Assembly: GCF_004765805.1 (NCBI RefSeq)
Contig: NZ_SBIU01000005.1
Location: 186,001 to 250,000, forward strand
Origin: Halorussus halobius
GTDB taxonomy: Archaea > Halobacteriota > Halobacteria > Halobacteriales > Haladaptataceae
Direction: 5' to 3'
DNA length: 64,000 nt
Under the pieces are notes generated by a model. It was not told the origin of the DNA. It did not search any database and saw only the letters and a program-made list of their open reading frames with translations. This document shows, piece by piece, positions 32,438-41,349 of the stretch (positions within the stretch are counted from its first letter, which is position 1; the number at the start of each line of letters is the position of its first letter). The position numbers and the translations under genes were made by a program.

Positions 32438-32519
32438 CGGTTCGGCCCGTGAGTCGGGGGCGGTCGGGGAATCATCGACGGAACGCACGACGGCCGGCGA
32501 CAAAAAGGCAGTCCGAGGA

Positions 32520-32775
32520 GCGGGTAGTCGTGGGTGCGAGCGTGGTTGCGGATGCGGTGGCGGTGGTTGCGGTCGCGGAGGCGGTTGTGGTCGCTGTTGC
32601 GGTGGCGGTCGCTGTTGCGGATGCGGTTCTCATTGGCTCAAGCGTGACTCGCCGTGCGGTCGCGGTGGCGGATGTGGTCGCTGTTGCGGTGGCGGATGCG
32701 GATGTGGTGGCTGTTGTGGTGGCGGAGGTGGTCGCGGATTCTGTTGCGGTGGCGGTTTCATCGGTTCAAGCACGA
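32520..32775 (+). repeat. GCGGTN/GTTGCG low-complexity array with repeat cores
   Basis: The array is about 250 bp of GGTNGC-type hexamers on the plus strand, the same composition as 1021-1198. Cores GTTCTCATTGGCTCAAG (32626-32642, identical over 17 bases to the reverse complement of 1296-1312) and TTTCATCGGTTCAAG (32756-32770) are embedded. Frames read as Ala-Val or Gly-Cys repeats and are not credible genes. The strand asymmetry (paired G tracts on one strand) could allow G-quadruplex or slipped structures. Confidence 0.75.
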
Positions 32776-32862
32776 CTCGCTGTACGGTCGCAGTTTCCGG
32801 GAGGACTGAATCACGTCCTCACGCAGCGACCGCCAGCGTCGGACGAGACGCGAAGCGAGCTA

Positions 32863-32970
32863 CTGCCTCGACCGATGAGTTACCGCACGGCACCGCAACC
32901 GCACAGCACCGCGACCGCACAGCACCGCGACGGCCTCGTCCTCCCCAACCGCTTGCGTTGCTCGGCCAAG
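32863..32970 (-). repeat. Dispersed repeat element, copy 2 (inverted)
   Basis: On the minus strand this reads GGTTGGGGAGG, then GTGCTGTGCGGTCGCGGTGC blocks and the end CTCATCGGTCGAGGCAG. Bases 32863-32888 are the exact reverse complement of 5992-6017. No supported gene is present between 32438 and 33187. Confidence 0.75.
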
Positions 32971-33187
32971 GCCTGCGCTACTCAGCCCTCGCGCGTTTTG
33001 GCGCGAGATGAACTCGCGCCGGCGCGCGCCGACCGTAGGCTTGGTCGAGAGTCCACGGGAGTTACTGAAGGCATCGGTCAAGAACCCACGAGAACGGGGC
33101 CCCCGTGCGACTCTCACCCGTGTCAAACCTTAGCTCTCGTTCCCGGCTTCGAGAGGCTTTTAGCCGCCGACCCGCCACGTCGGAGCA

Positions 33188-34381
33188 ATGAGTTACCGAA
33201 TCGGTCTCGTGGGCAAACCCTCGGTGGGCAAGTCCACCTTCTTCAACGCCGCGACGATGAACGACGTGCCCGAGGGAGCCTATCCCTTCACGACCATCGA
33301 CCCCTCGGTCGGCGAGGCCTACGTCCGGGTCGAGTGTGCCGCCCCGGAGTTCGGCGAGACGTGTACCCCGAGCGTCGGCTTCTGCGAGGAGGGCACCCGA
33401 TTCGTCCCGACGAAACTCGTGGACGTGGCGGGCCTGATTCCCGGCGCACACGAGGGCAACGGCCTCGGCAACCAGTTTCTCACCGACCTGAACGAGGCCG
33501 ACGTGCTGGTCCACGTCGTCGACTTCTCGGGCACGACCGACGCCGAGGGCGAACCCACCGAGGGCCACGACCCCCGCGAGGATATCGACTTCCTCGAAGA
33601 CGAACTCGACATGTGGTACCTCGAAGTCCTGGAGAAGGGCATCGAGCGCTACGAGACCGGCTACGACGGCGAGGACGACGACATCGAGGTCGAGTTGGCC
33701 GAGCAGATGAGCGCGTTCCGGACGAACAAAGACGAGATAAAGCGCGAGATTCTGTCGCTCGGGCTCGACCTCGACCCCGCGACGTGGGACGAGACCGACC
33801 GCGAGGACCTCGCGCGCGAGATTCGCAAGGTCACCAAGCCGATGGTCGTCGCCGCGAACAAGATGGACACGCCCGAGGCGCAGGCCAACTACGAGGAAAT
33901 CGCGTCGGACCCCGACTACGACCACCTCACGTTCGTCCCGGTCAGCGCCCACGCCGAGAAGGCGCTCAAGCGCGCCGACGAGCAGGGCGTCGTCGAGTAC
34001 CGCCCCGGCGACGCCGACTTCGAAATCGTGGGCGACCTCGCCGCCGACCAGCGCGAGGGCCTCGACGCCATCGCGGGGTTCGTCGACGAGTACGAGGGCA
34101 CGGGCGTCCAGCGCGCGCTCGAAGCCGCGCTGTTCGACGAGCTGGGCGTCGTTCCCGTCTTCCCCGGCGGCGCGAACGGACTCGGCAACGAGCGCGGCGA
34201 GGTCCTGCCCGACTGCTTCCTGCTGCCCGAGGGCGCGACCGCCGAGGACTTCGCCTACCACGTCCACAGCGACATCGGCGAGGGATTCCTCCACGGCATC
34301 GACTGCCGGACCGACCGACAGGTCGGAGCCGACCACGCGCTCGACGACAGGGCGGTCATCGACGTGGTCACGACGAACTGA
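33188..34381 (+). CDS. Redox-regulated ATPase/GTPase YchF-like (Obg family)
   Basis: The protein has 397 residues. The P-loop is GKPSVGKST (9-17), the switch region is PFTTIDPSVG, G3 is LVDVAGLIPGAHEGNGLGNQ, G4 is the NKMD of VVAANKMDTPE. An insertion between them (EDDDIEVELAEQMSAFRTNK) is usual in archaeal YchF. The C-terminus (VFPGGANGLGNERGEVLPDC and DFAYHVHSDIGEGFLHGIDC) is the TGS domain. The family binds ribosomes and acts in translation or stress control. A TTTTAG box lies about 30 bp before the ATG. Confidence 0.93.
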   Translation: MSYRIGLVGKPSVGKSTFFNAATMNDVPEGAYPFTTIDPSVGEAYVRVECAAPEFGETCTPSVGFCEEGTRFVPTKLVDVAGLIPGAHEGNGLGNQFLTDLNEADVLVHVVDFSGTTDAEGEPTEGHDPREDIDFLEDELDMWYLEVLEKGIERYETGYDGEDDDIEVELAEQMSAFRTNKDEIKREILSLGLDLDPATWDETDREDLAREIRKVTKPMVVAANKMDTPEAQANYEEIASDPDYDHLTFVPVSAHAEKALKRADEQGVVEYRPGDADFEIVGDLAADQREGLDAIAGFVDEYEGTGVQRALEAALFDELGVVPVFPGGANGLGNERGEVLPDCFLLPEGATAEDFAYHVHSDIGEGFLHGIDCRTDRQVGADHALDDRAVIDVVTTN

Positions 34382-34413
34382 CGTTTAAGGCGCGGACCGT
34401 CCTACGGTCGGGC

Positions 34414-34617
34414 ATGGACACCGACCCGCGCTGTCCCGACTGTGGCGTGACGATGGAACGCGTGAACGTGCATACCAGCGACGGCTTCGGACTCACGCTC
34501 GACAGCGGGGAGAAGCGCGACGGCTTTCTGGGGTCGCTCGGAGTGACCGAATCGAAAGACCTCTCGGCGCGCGCCTGTCCCGAGTGCGGACTCGTCCGGT
34601 TCTACGCCGAGGAGTGA
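34414..34617 (+). CDS. Small zinc-ribbon protein
   Basis: The protein has 67 residues. Two Cys pairs (CPDC at 7-10 and CPECG near 56) bracket a beta-rich middle (VNVHTSDGFGLTLDSGEKRD), the layout of a nucleic-acid-binding or structural zinc ribbon of haloarchaea. A GTTTAAGG box about 28 bp before the ATG marks its own promoter, directly after the YchF stop. The function is unknown. Confidence 0.75.
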   Translation: MDTDPRCPDCGVTMERVNVHTSDGFGLTLDSGEKRDGFLGSLGVTESKDLSARACPECGLVRFYAEE

Positions 34618-34739
34618 CAACCGCTCCCCGAAATCGAATCTCGAAGCCCATCGATACTCACAGAATACGCCCGTCTTTCCGTAGAACCCACGCCGATAGC
34701 GACGTAACGAATACAGACCATCACTTCCTCTCATCGAAC

Positions 34740-34904
34740 TTGGGGCCTATCGAGTTCGCTATCGTCCCGGTACTCGCGTTGCTCCTGTTCGGCGCGAATC
34801 GACTCCCGGACGCCGGCGAAGCCCTCGGCGAAACGTTCGGATACGTTCGCGGCAAGGCCGAGGAGCAAGTCGACGACTCCAGCGGTCGGCCGGGCACCCG
34901 GTGA
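34740..34904 (+). CDS. TatA/Hcf106-like small protein
   Basis: The protein has 54 residues if translation starts at the TTG at 34740; no ATG or GTG is available in frame nearby. The sequence has an N-terminal helix (PIEFAIVPVLALLLFGANRL), the Pro of the hinge in LPDAGEALGETFGYVRGK, and a charged tail, the minimal TatA arrangement with the phenylalanine-glycine (FG) before the amphipathic helix. TatA multimers form the pore of the twin-arginine translocase, which several proteins here (lipoproteins at 6636, 26552 and 41386) would use. Its short length and TTG start are odd; it may be an accessory paralogue. Confidence 0.6.
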   Translation: MGPIEFAIVPVLALLLFGANRLPDAGEALGETFGYVRGKAEEQVDDSSGRPGTR

Positions 34905-35029
34905 CGCGGTCGCCGACGGGACCGCGCGGGCGGTCCAACCCACGTTTCTTGCCGCTTTTCGCGCGCTCGACCGAGCTTCGTTTCGATACTACTAACTCTC
35001 GGACGGGAGAAGTACCGGCCGAGCTACTG

Positions 35030-36178
35030 ATGAAACTACACGAGTATCAGGCGAAGCAGGTCTTCGCCGACGCAGGGATTCCGACGCCCGAATCGACGCT
35101 GGCGTCGTCCGTAGACGAGGTCGTCGAGGCGGCCGAGGACATCGGCTACCCGGTCGCCGTCAAGGCACAGGTTCACGTCGGCGGGCGCGGGAAGGCCGGC
35201 GGCATCGAGCTGGCCGACGACCGCGCGGAGGCCGAGCAGGCCGCCGAGGACATCCTCGGCATGGACCTCAAAGGGTACACCGTCGAGACGGTCCTCGTCG
35301 AGGAGGCCGTCGACTTCGTGAACGAACTCTACGTGGGCGTCACGATGGACCGTGGCGAGGGCAAGCCGGTCGCCATGGTCTCGACCAAGGGCGGGGTCGA
35401 CATCGAGGAGGTCGCCGAGGAGGACCCCGACGCCATCGCGCGCGAGCACGTCGACCCCGCGTTCGGGATGCACCCCTATCAGGCCCGGAAGGCCGTCTAC
35501 GACGCGGGCGTCGACCGCGAGTTCGCCTCCGACGTCGCGTCCATCCTGACCACGCTGTTCCAGCTCTGGGACGACAGCGACGCCAGCGAGGTCGAGATCA
35601 ACCCCGTGATGATAACCAGCGACGGCGAGGTCGTCGCGGCCGACGCCGTGATGAACATCGACGAGGACGCGCTGTTCCGCCAGCCCGACCTCGCGGAGAT
35701 GGAGGAAGAAGCCGCCGAGGACGACCTCGAAGCCAAGGCCAACGAGTACGGCTTCGACTACGTGCGCCTCGACGGCAACACGGGCATCATCGGCAACGGT
35801 GCGGGCCTCGTGATGACCACGCTCGACCTCGTGGACCACTACGGCGGCTCGCCCGCCAACTTCCTCGACATCGGTGGCGGTGCGAAGGCCGAGCGCGTGG
35901 CCAACGCGCTCGACATGGTGTTCTCCGACGAGAACGTCGACGCCGTCGTGTTCAACATCTTCGGCGGCATCACCCGGGGCGACGAGGTCGCGCAGGGCAT
36001 CAACGACGCCCTCTCGCAGTTCGACGAGATTCCCAAGCGCGTGGTCGTCCGGCTCGCGGGCACCAACGCCGAGGAGGGCCGCGAGATTCTGAACGACGAC
36101 CTCGTGACCGTCGAGGAGACCCTCGAAGACGCCGTGCAGCGCGCTGTCGAGTACGCGGACGCGGAGGTGGAACAATGA
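35030..36178 (+). CDS. sucC: Succinate-CoA ligase (ADP-forming) beta subunit
   Basis: The protein has 382 residues from ATG at 35030, which gives the family start [20 protein letters not shown]; the open frame upstream is not conserved. The ATP-grasp domain covers 1-235 ([40 protein letters not shown]). The C-terminal domain includes [19 protein letters not shown] and [16 protein letters not shown], the CoA/phosphate-binding helix. It makes succinate and ATP from succinyl-CoA in the citric acid cycle. It overlaps sucD by four bases. Confidence 0.96.
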   Translation: MKLHEYQAKQVFADAGIPTPESTLASSVDEVVEAAEDIGYPVAVKAQVHVGGRGKAGGIELADDRAEAEQAAEDILGMDLKGYTVETVLVEEAVDFVNELYVGVTMDRGEGKPVAMVSTKGGVDIEEVAEEDPDAIAREHVDPAFGMHPYQARKAVYDAGVDREFASDVASILTTLFQLWDDSDASEVEINPVMITSDGEVVAADAVMNIDEDALFRQPDLAEMEEEAAEDDLEAKANEYGFDYVRLDGNTGIIGNGAGLVMTTLDLVDHYGGSPANFLDIGGGAKAERVANALDMVFSDENVDAVVFNIFGGITRGDEVAQGINDALSQFDEIPKRVVVRLAGTNAEEGREILNDDLVTVEETLEDAVQRAVEYADAEVEQ

Positions 36179-37044
36179 GTGTGCTAGTCGACGACGACAC
36201 CAGAGTCATCGTGCAGGGCATCACCGGCGGGGAGGGCAACTTCCACGCCGAGCAGATGATAGAGTACGGCACGAACGTCGTTGCGGGCGCGGTGCCCGGC
36301 AAGGGCGGCCAGGAGGTCCACGGCGTCCCGGTCTACGACACCGTCGACCGGGCGGCCCGCGAGGAGGACGCCGACGCCTCCGTCGTGTTCGTCCCGCCGG
36401 CGTTCGCGGCCGACGCGGTGTTCGAGGCGCTGGACGCTCCGGTCGACCTCGTGGTCGCCATCACCGAGGGCATCCCCACCCAGGACATGAGCAAGGTGTA
36501 CAAGCGACTCGGCGAGGTCGACACCCGGCTCATCGGCCCGAACTGTCCGGGCATCATCACCCCCGGTGAGTCCAAACTCGGCATCCTGCCGGGCAACATC
36601 TTCGAGTCCGGCGACGTCGGGCTGGTCTCGCGGTCGGGCACCCTGACCTATCAGGTCGTGGATAACCTCACGAGTCGCGGCATCGGCCAGACCACCGCCA
36701 TCGGCATCGGCGGCGACCCCATCATCGGCACGGACTTCATCGACGCGCTCGAACTGTTCGAGAACGACCCCGACACGGAGGCCGTGGTGATGTGTGGCGA
36801 GATCGGCGGCGAGGACGAGGAGGAGGCCGCCCGCTACATCGCCGAGCACATGGACACGCCGGTCGCGGGCTTCATCGCCGGCCGCACGGCCCCGCCGGGC
36901 AAGCGCATGGGCCACGCCGGAGCCATCGTCTCGGGCAGCGGCACCGGGACGGCCGAGAGCAAGATAGAAGCGCTCAACGACGCGGGCGTGCCGGTCGGCG
37001 ACACGCCCGACGAGGTCGCCGAGTACGTCGAGGACTTCCTGTAG
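36175..37044 (+). CDS. sucD: Succinate-CoA ligase alpha subunit
   Basis: The protein has 289 residues. The N-terminal CoA-binding Rossmann domain holds [20 protein letters not shown], and [20 protein letters not shown] and [20 protein letters not shown] are conserved. The phosphohistidine lies in [20 protein letters not shown]. It forms the heteromeric enzyme with SucC. The ATGA overlap with sucC ensures equal synthesis. Convergent with the DUF6517 lipoprotein gene, 32 bp from its stop. Confidence 0.96.
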   Translation: MSVLVDDDTRVIVQGITGGEGNFHAEQMIEYGTNVVAGAVPGKGGQEVHGVPVYDTVDRAAREEDADASVVFVPPAFAADAVFEALDAPVDLVVAITEGIPTQDMSKVYKRLGEVDTRLIGPNCPGIITPGESKLGILPGNIFESGDVGLVSRSGTLTYQVVDNLTSRGIGQTTAIGIGGDPIIGTDFIDALELFENDPDTEAVVMCGEIGGEDEEEAARYIAEHMDTPVAGFIAGRTAPPGKRMGHAGAIVSGSGTGTAESKIEALNDAGVPVGDTPDEVAEYVEDFL

Positions 37045-37076
37045 TCGGCGCGCCGTAATCGCGCCTCTTTTCCGCT

Positions 37077-37712
37077 TTATTCGCCGTGCTCGACGCCGTC
37101 GAGCAGCCGGTTCACGTCGCTCTCCCCGTCTATCTGCTGGGGATGGACCGCCAGGGCGACCACGAAGTCCCCCTCGTGCTCGACCCGCGTGACGTGGAGG
37201 GTCGCGTCGAACTGGATGCCGATCGCGGTGGTCACGCTGGCCTCGAACTCCGAGACCTCGGCGGATTGGCCCAGCATCGTCCGGTTGCGGCTGTCGACCT
37301 GCCGGACGTTCTCGACCCGGTCCATCCGGGACACGAACGTCTCGGCGAGATGGCGGTCGCTGAACTCGTCGAGGGGGTTGAACGACTGGCCGAGGACCTC
37401 CACCTTCGGGCTGGAGAAGACCACGAACGCCGCGACGGGTTGCTCGGCCACGCCCTCGATGCCGACCGAGGCGTGGTACTCGGCTATCCAGTTGGTCGCC
37501 GTCACGTTCCGGGACTGGCCGGCGACCGAGACCGTCCGCGAGACGTTCATCGCCTCGGTGCGGTTGTGCTCGTAGCCGGTGTCCCCGAGCGCGGCGTCGT
37601 CGACCGACGCCTCGCTCGCGGAGACGGTGATGGGTCCGGAGAGTACGCCGGTGCAACCGGCCGTGACCACGAACAGCGCCAACAGGGAACTGGCTGCGAG
37701 GGTGCGGTTCAT
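37077..37712 (-). CDS. DUF6517 family lipoprotein
   Basis: The protein has 211 residues. The N-terminus MNRTLAASSLLALFVVTAGC is a Sec-type lipoprotein signal with Cys20, unlike the Tat signals elsewhere in the window. The mature part contains VAAFVVFSSPKVEVLGQSFN and EFSDRHLAETFVSRMDRVEN, typical of this haloarchaeal family (DUF6517). It is expected on the outer face of the membrane. The role is unknown. Sequons such as NRT and NVT suggest N-glycosylation. Confidence 0.82.
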   Translation of the reverse strand: MNRTLAASSLLALFVVTAGCTGVLSGPITVSASEASVDDAALGDTGYEHNRTEAMNVSRTVSVAGQSRNVTATNWIAEYHASVGIEGVAEQPVAAFVVFSSPKVEVLGQSFNPLDEFSDRHLAETFVSRMDRVENVRQVDSRNRTMLGQSAEVSEFEASVTTAIGIQFDATLHVTRVEHEGDFVVALAVHPQQIDGESDVNRLLDGVEHGE

Positions 37713-37784
37713 CGTACTCGCCGGCTTCTCACACCGGGGTAATCAATCCGACGGCCTCCGGCGGCGGGTGGAATCGGGACTCGG

Positions 37785-39422
37785 CTACTCGCCGAACTTC
37801 GTCTGCTCCTGCTCGCGCAACTCGATGCGGCGAATCTTCCCGCTGGAGGTCTTGGGGAGTTCGTCGACGAACTCGATGCGTCGGGGGTACTTGTACGGGG
37901 CCGTCTCGGACTTCATGTACTCCTGGAGCTCGGCCACGAGGTCGTCGTCGCCCTCGCGGCCGTCGGCCAGCACGACGTAGGCCTTGACGACGTTGCCCCG
38001 CTCGTCGTGCGGGCTCCCGACGGCGGCCGCCTCGGCGACCGCCTCGTGGCCGACCAGCGCGTCCTCGACCTCGAACGGGCCGATGCGGTAGCCCGACGAG
38101 ATGATGATGTCGTCGGCCCGGCCCTCGAAGAAGAAGTAGCCGTCCTCGTCGGTCCGGGCGAGGTCGCCGGTCCGGTAGTACTCGCCCGCGAACGTCCGCT
38201 CGTCGAGGTCGGGCTTCTCGTAGTAGCCGTCGAAGATGGCCGGGCTGTCGACCGGGACCGCGATCTCGCCCGTCTCGCCGACGTCGACTTCCGCCTCGTC
38301 GGTGGTGTCCAGCAGGGTGACGTCGATGCCGGGCACGGGCTTGCCCATGCTTCCGGGCCGCACGTCGATGCCGGGGTAGTTGGTCACGAGCGCGACCGTC
38401 TCGGTCTGGCCGTAGCCGTCGCGCGGCGTGAGGCCGAACGCGTCCTCGAACGCCTGAATCGGCTCGCGGTTGAGCGGTTCGCCGGCCGAGACGGCTTCGG
38501 TCAGCGCGAGGTCGTACTCGTCGAGCCCCTCGACCTGCGTGAACATCCGGTACTGGGTCGGGACCGCGCAGAGCCGCGTGACGCCCTCGGATTCGAGCAG
38601 GTCGAGGAACGTCTCGGGGTCGAACTCCCCGTCGTAGACGAACTGGGTCGCGCCGGTCGTGAGCCCCACGCCCACGGGGCTCCAGAACCACTTGGCCCAC
38701 CCGGTGCCGGTGGTCGCCCACAGCAGTTCCTCGGAGAAGTCGGTGTCGCGGTCGACGCCCCACCAGTAGCGGCCGTTGATGAGTTCGAAACAGCGCAGCC
38801 ACCGGTGGCGGTGGAGGACGGGCTTGGGCTGGCCGGTGGTCCCGCTGGTGTAGTTGATGGACATCGGGTCCTCGGCCGCCAGTTCCGGCCCGTCGTGGTC
38901 GGTCGGTCGCCCGTCGAGCAGGTCGGCGAAGGCGTGCCAGTCCTCGCGGTCGGGAGCGCCCTCGGCGTCGAGGACGACCACGCGCTCTAACGGCGTCTCG
39001 TCGAGCACGGGCTCGACCATGTCGGTGAGGCTCTCGTGGACCACCACGGTCCCGGCCTCGCAGTCGGCCGCCCGGAAGGCGATGTCCTTGGGCTTGAGCA
39101 TGGCCGAACAGGGGACCAGCAGCGCGCCGCGAGCCAGCGCGCCCAACTGGACCGCGAACGCGTCGGGATGGCGGGGGAACAGGTGCATCACGCGGTCGCC
39201 CTTCCCCACGCCGAGGTCGGCGAGCGCCGACGCGAACCGGTTCATGTCGTCCCGGAGGTCGGCGTACGTGCGCTCGGCCTCGTTGCCCTCGTCGTCGCGG
39301 AACCGGACCGCCACCCGGTCGCCGAAGTTCGCGGCGTGGTCCTCGATGACGGCGGGCAGGTTGTAGTCGTCGGGAACGTCCCACTCGAAGCGCTCGCGTT
39401 CGCGCTCGTAGTCGAGTGCCAT
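37785..39422 (-). CDS. Acyl-CoA synthetase (AMP-forming), ACSM/acetyl-CoA synthetase-like
   Basis: The protein has 545 residues. The AMP-binding P-loop is YTSGTTGQPKP, and other landmarks are AVPTQYRMFTQ, the A5 motif DGYGQTETVALVTNYPG, the hinge region YRTGDLARTDEDGYFFFEGR, and the C-terminal PKTSSGKIRRIELR with the catalytic Lys. It activates a carboxylic acid to its CoA ester. Specificity is not readable; the relatives with WWGVDR-type segments are medium-chain or broad-range enzymes. It could feed the acyl-CoA dehydrogenase and hydratase at 7-10 kb. Confidence 0.92.
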   Translation of the reverse strand: MALDYERERERFEWDVPDDYNLPAVIEDHAANFGDRVAVRFRDDEGNEAERTYADLRDDMNRFASALADLGVGKGDRVMHLFPRHPDAFAVQLGALARGALLVPCSAMLKPKDIAFRAADCEAGTVVVHESLTDMVEPVLDETPLERVVVLDAEGAPDREDWHAFADLLDGRPTDHDGPELAAEDPMSINYTSGTTGQPKPVLHRHRWLRCFELINGRYWWGVDRDTDFSEELLWATTGTGWAKWFWSPVGVGLTTGATQFVYDGEFDPETFLDLLESEGVTRLCAVPTQYRMFTQVEGLDEYDLALTEAVSAGEPLNREPIQAFEDAFGLTPRDGYGQTETVALVTNYPGIDVRPGSMGKPVPGIDVTLLDTTDEAEVDVGETGEIAVPVDSPAIFDGYYEKPDLDERTFAGEYYRTGDLARTDEDGYFFFEGRADDIIISSGYRIGPFEVEDALVGHEAVAEAAAVGSPHDERGNVVKAYVVLADGREGDDDLVAELQEYMKSETAPYKYPRRIEFVDELPKTSSGKIRRIELREQEQTKFGE

Positions 39423-39530
39423 GTCCGGCCGATTCGGCTGTCAGTTATTTGGACCTGTCGCTCGTTCTCGATTTTCGGCGTCGCCAAGACGGTCGAGTCT
39501 GCGCTCCGGCCAGCGTTCGGTGCCCGCTCG

Positions 39531-39962
39531 TCAGACCGCCCGCCCGCGACGCGACAGTCCGACGAGCAACGCACCGCCCGCCAGCACCAGCACTGCCGCC
39601 GCGAGCAGGAGCAGCGTGTACCGAAGTTCCATCACCAGCGGCGAGAACAGCACGACCGCTCCGACGACGAGCAGTGCGATTCCGCCCCGGAGTTGCGTCT
39701 CGTCGTCCATGGTCCGGACCACGACGCCGAACCCCTTAGCTCCGGTTGCCGCGCCGATGCGATGCGCACCCAACGCGGCTTCGACCGGCCGGCCGTCCTC
39801 GGCGGTGCCGACGAGGTACGCGCCGGCCGCCAGCCCCAGCACCGCGAACGCGCCGACGACCCGCTCGGGGGGCAGGCCGAGCGCGACCGGGCCGAACAGC
39901 AGGACGCTCGCGACGACGAGGACGACGATTCCGGTCCGGCGTTTCAGGTCGGTTCCGCCCAT
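39531..39962 (-). CDS. Four-helix membrane protein made by fusion of a tandem duplicate
   Basis: The protein has 143 residues and consists of two homologous halves. Residues 11-60 and 94-143 are both exactly 50 long, beginning GIVVLVVASVLLFGP and GIALLVVGAVVLFSP, and ending with LVG, four residues and GR(P/A)V. Each half has two membrane helices. The second half starts with its own MDDETQLRG (Met85, base 39710), and the preceding DNA (39711-39782) has GCTAAGGGG about 28 bp before that Met, like a haloarchaeal promoter. So the linker seems to be a former intergenic spacer. It may still be expressed as two products. The function is unknown. Confidence 0.7.
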   Translation of the reverse strand: MGGTDLKRRTGIVVLVVASVLLFGPVALGLPPERVVGAFAVLGLAAGAYLVGTAEDGRPVEAALGAHRIGAATGAKGFGVVVRTMDDETQLRGGIALLVVGAVVLFSPLVMELRYTLLLLAAAVLVLAGGALLVGLSRRGRAV

Positions 39963-40074
39963 GGTCGACGGTTGGGCGTCCGGGTGCTTGGGTCCGATTT
40001 CGGACGTGTTCGACCGGGGTGCGGAGCAGGTGTCCCGTTAGGAACGCCGAACTCCCGGCGCGGATAGTCACCTT

Positions 40075-40090
40075 TTTAGGCCTGCCTAAA
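40075..40090. promoter_or_regulatory. DtxR/Idr-type inverted repeat, site 2
   Basis: TTTAGGCCTGCCTAAA has the core TTAGGCCTGCCTAA at 40076-40089. It lies 18-33 bp before the ATG at 40108, at the place of the TATA box, so a bound repressor would exclude TBP/TFB. The arms are the same as at 29234 and 41361. Confidence 0.8.
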
Positions 40091-40107
40091 TCACTCTGGG
40101 GTAACGA

Positions 40108-41310
40108 ATGAGCCACACACCGGACATCTGCGTCGTGGTCCCGACGATTCGGGAGTACGAGTGCATGCGGGCCTACTTCGAGAACGCCCGCGACCACGGC
40201 TTCGACCTCGACCGCCTCCACGTCGTGCTGGTGACCGAGGACTTCTGTGACACCGACGAGATGCGCGCGATGCTCGACGAGGAGGGCGTCTCGGGCGAGG
40301 TGTTCGACGGGTCCCGGCGCGAGCGGTGGTACGACGAGCACGGCATCGCCGAGTACGACCACCTCGTGCCCGCCGCCAGCCACGCCGAGACCAGTTTCGG
40401 CCTGCTGTACCTGTGGGCCAACGACTTCGAGTACGGCTTCTTCATCGACGACGACACCCTGCCCCACGACGAGTACGACTTCTTCGGCCGCCACATGGCC
40501 AACCTCGGCTTTGCGGGCGAGATAGAGCGGGTCGCCTCCGACGAGAACTGGGTCAACGTCCTCTACCAGAACGCCGACGAACACGGGCTCTACCCCCGAG
40601 GCTACCCCTACTCCGCGATGGACGAGACCGTCGAGACCGACACTGCGCACGTCTCGGACGTAGTGGCCTCCCAGGGGCTGTGGACCAACGTGCCCGACCT
40701 CGACGCGGTCCGCATCCTGATGGACGGCGACCTGCAGGGGCAGGCCCAGACCCGGACGAGCGCCGACGACTACGACGGCGACTTCGTGGCGGCCGAGGGC
40801 AACTATCTGACGGTCTGCTCGATGAACCTCGCGTTCCGCCGCGAGGTCGTCCCCGCGTTCTACCAGCTTCCGATGGACGACAACCGCTGGGACGTGGGCC
40901 GGTTCGACGACATCTGGTCGGGGGTGTTCCTCAAGCGCGCCTGTGACGTGCTGGACAAGACCATCTACAACGGCGGGCCCCTCTGTGAACACAACAAGGC
41001 CCCGCGCTCGACGTTCGGCGACCTCACCAACGAGGTGCCCGGCCTCGAACTCAACGAGCACCTCTGGGAGGTCGTCGACGGCGTCGGTAGCGAGGCCCGT
41101 GGCTCGACGGACCGCGATGGGGCCACGAGCGACGCCGACGCCTTCGCCGCAGTCTTCGAGGCGATGGGGACCGAACTCGCCGAGGGCGACTTCGAGGAGT
41201 ACGAGAACGGCGCGTTCTTCAACTACGTGGGCGAGTACATGCTCGACTGGCTGGCGGCGCTCGACGAACTCCGTCCGGTCCGGACCACGCCCGCCGCGGC
41301 CGACGACTGA
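40108..41310 (+). CDS. RGP/alpha-1,4-glucan-protein synthase-like glycosyltransferase
   Basis: The protein has 400 residues with a GT-A-type N-terminus (VVVPTIREYECMRAYFENAR), the DxD-like metal-binding FFIDDDTLPHDEYDFFGRH, and AAEGNYLTVCSMNLAFRREV followed by DDIWSGVFLKRACD. This resembles the reversibly glycosylated polypeptide family, in plants UDP-arabinopyranose mutases, often annotated in haloarchaea as alpha-1,4-glucan-protein synthase. It is probably cytoplasmic and acts on nucleotide sugars. An Idr-type operator covers its TATA region and the ferric importer follows, so it is likely induced by iron limitation. Why is unknown. Confidence 0.75.
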   Translation: MSHTPDICVVVPTIREYECMRAYFENARDHGFDLDRLHVVLVTEDFCDTDEMRAMLDEEGVSGEVFDGSRRERWYDEHGIAEYDHLVPAASHAETSFGLLYLWANDFEYGFFIDDDTLPHDEYDFFGRHMANLGFAGEIERVASDENWVNVLYQNADEHGLYPRGYPYSAMDETVETDTAHVSDVVASQGLWTNVPDLDAVRILMDGDLQGQAQTRTSADDYDGDFVAAEGNYLTVCSMNLAFRREVVPAFYQLPMDDNRWDVGRFDDIWSGVFLKRACDVLDKTIYNGGPLCEHNKAPRSTFGDLTNEVPGLELNEHLWEVVDGVGSEARGSTDRDGATSDADAFAAVFEAMGTELAEGDFEEYENGAFFNYVGEYMLDWLAALDELRPVRTTPAAADD

Positions 41311-41349
41311 CGACGCCACCCCCCGCGTCCCGCGGGCGAAAACCAGTAG

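Noticed and set aside
40037..40048. Additional Idr-type half site (GTTAGGAACG) upstream of 40108
   Set aside because: The second arm is missing; only the complete inverted repeats are counted.
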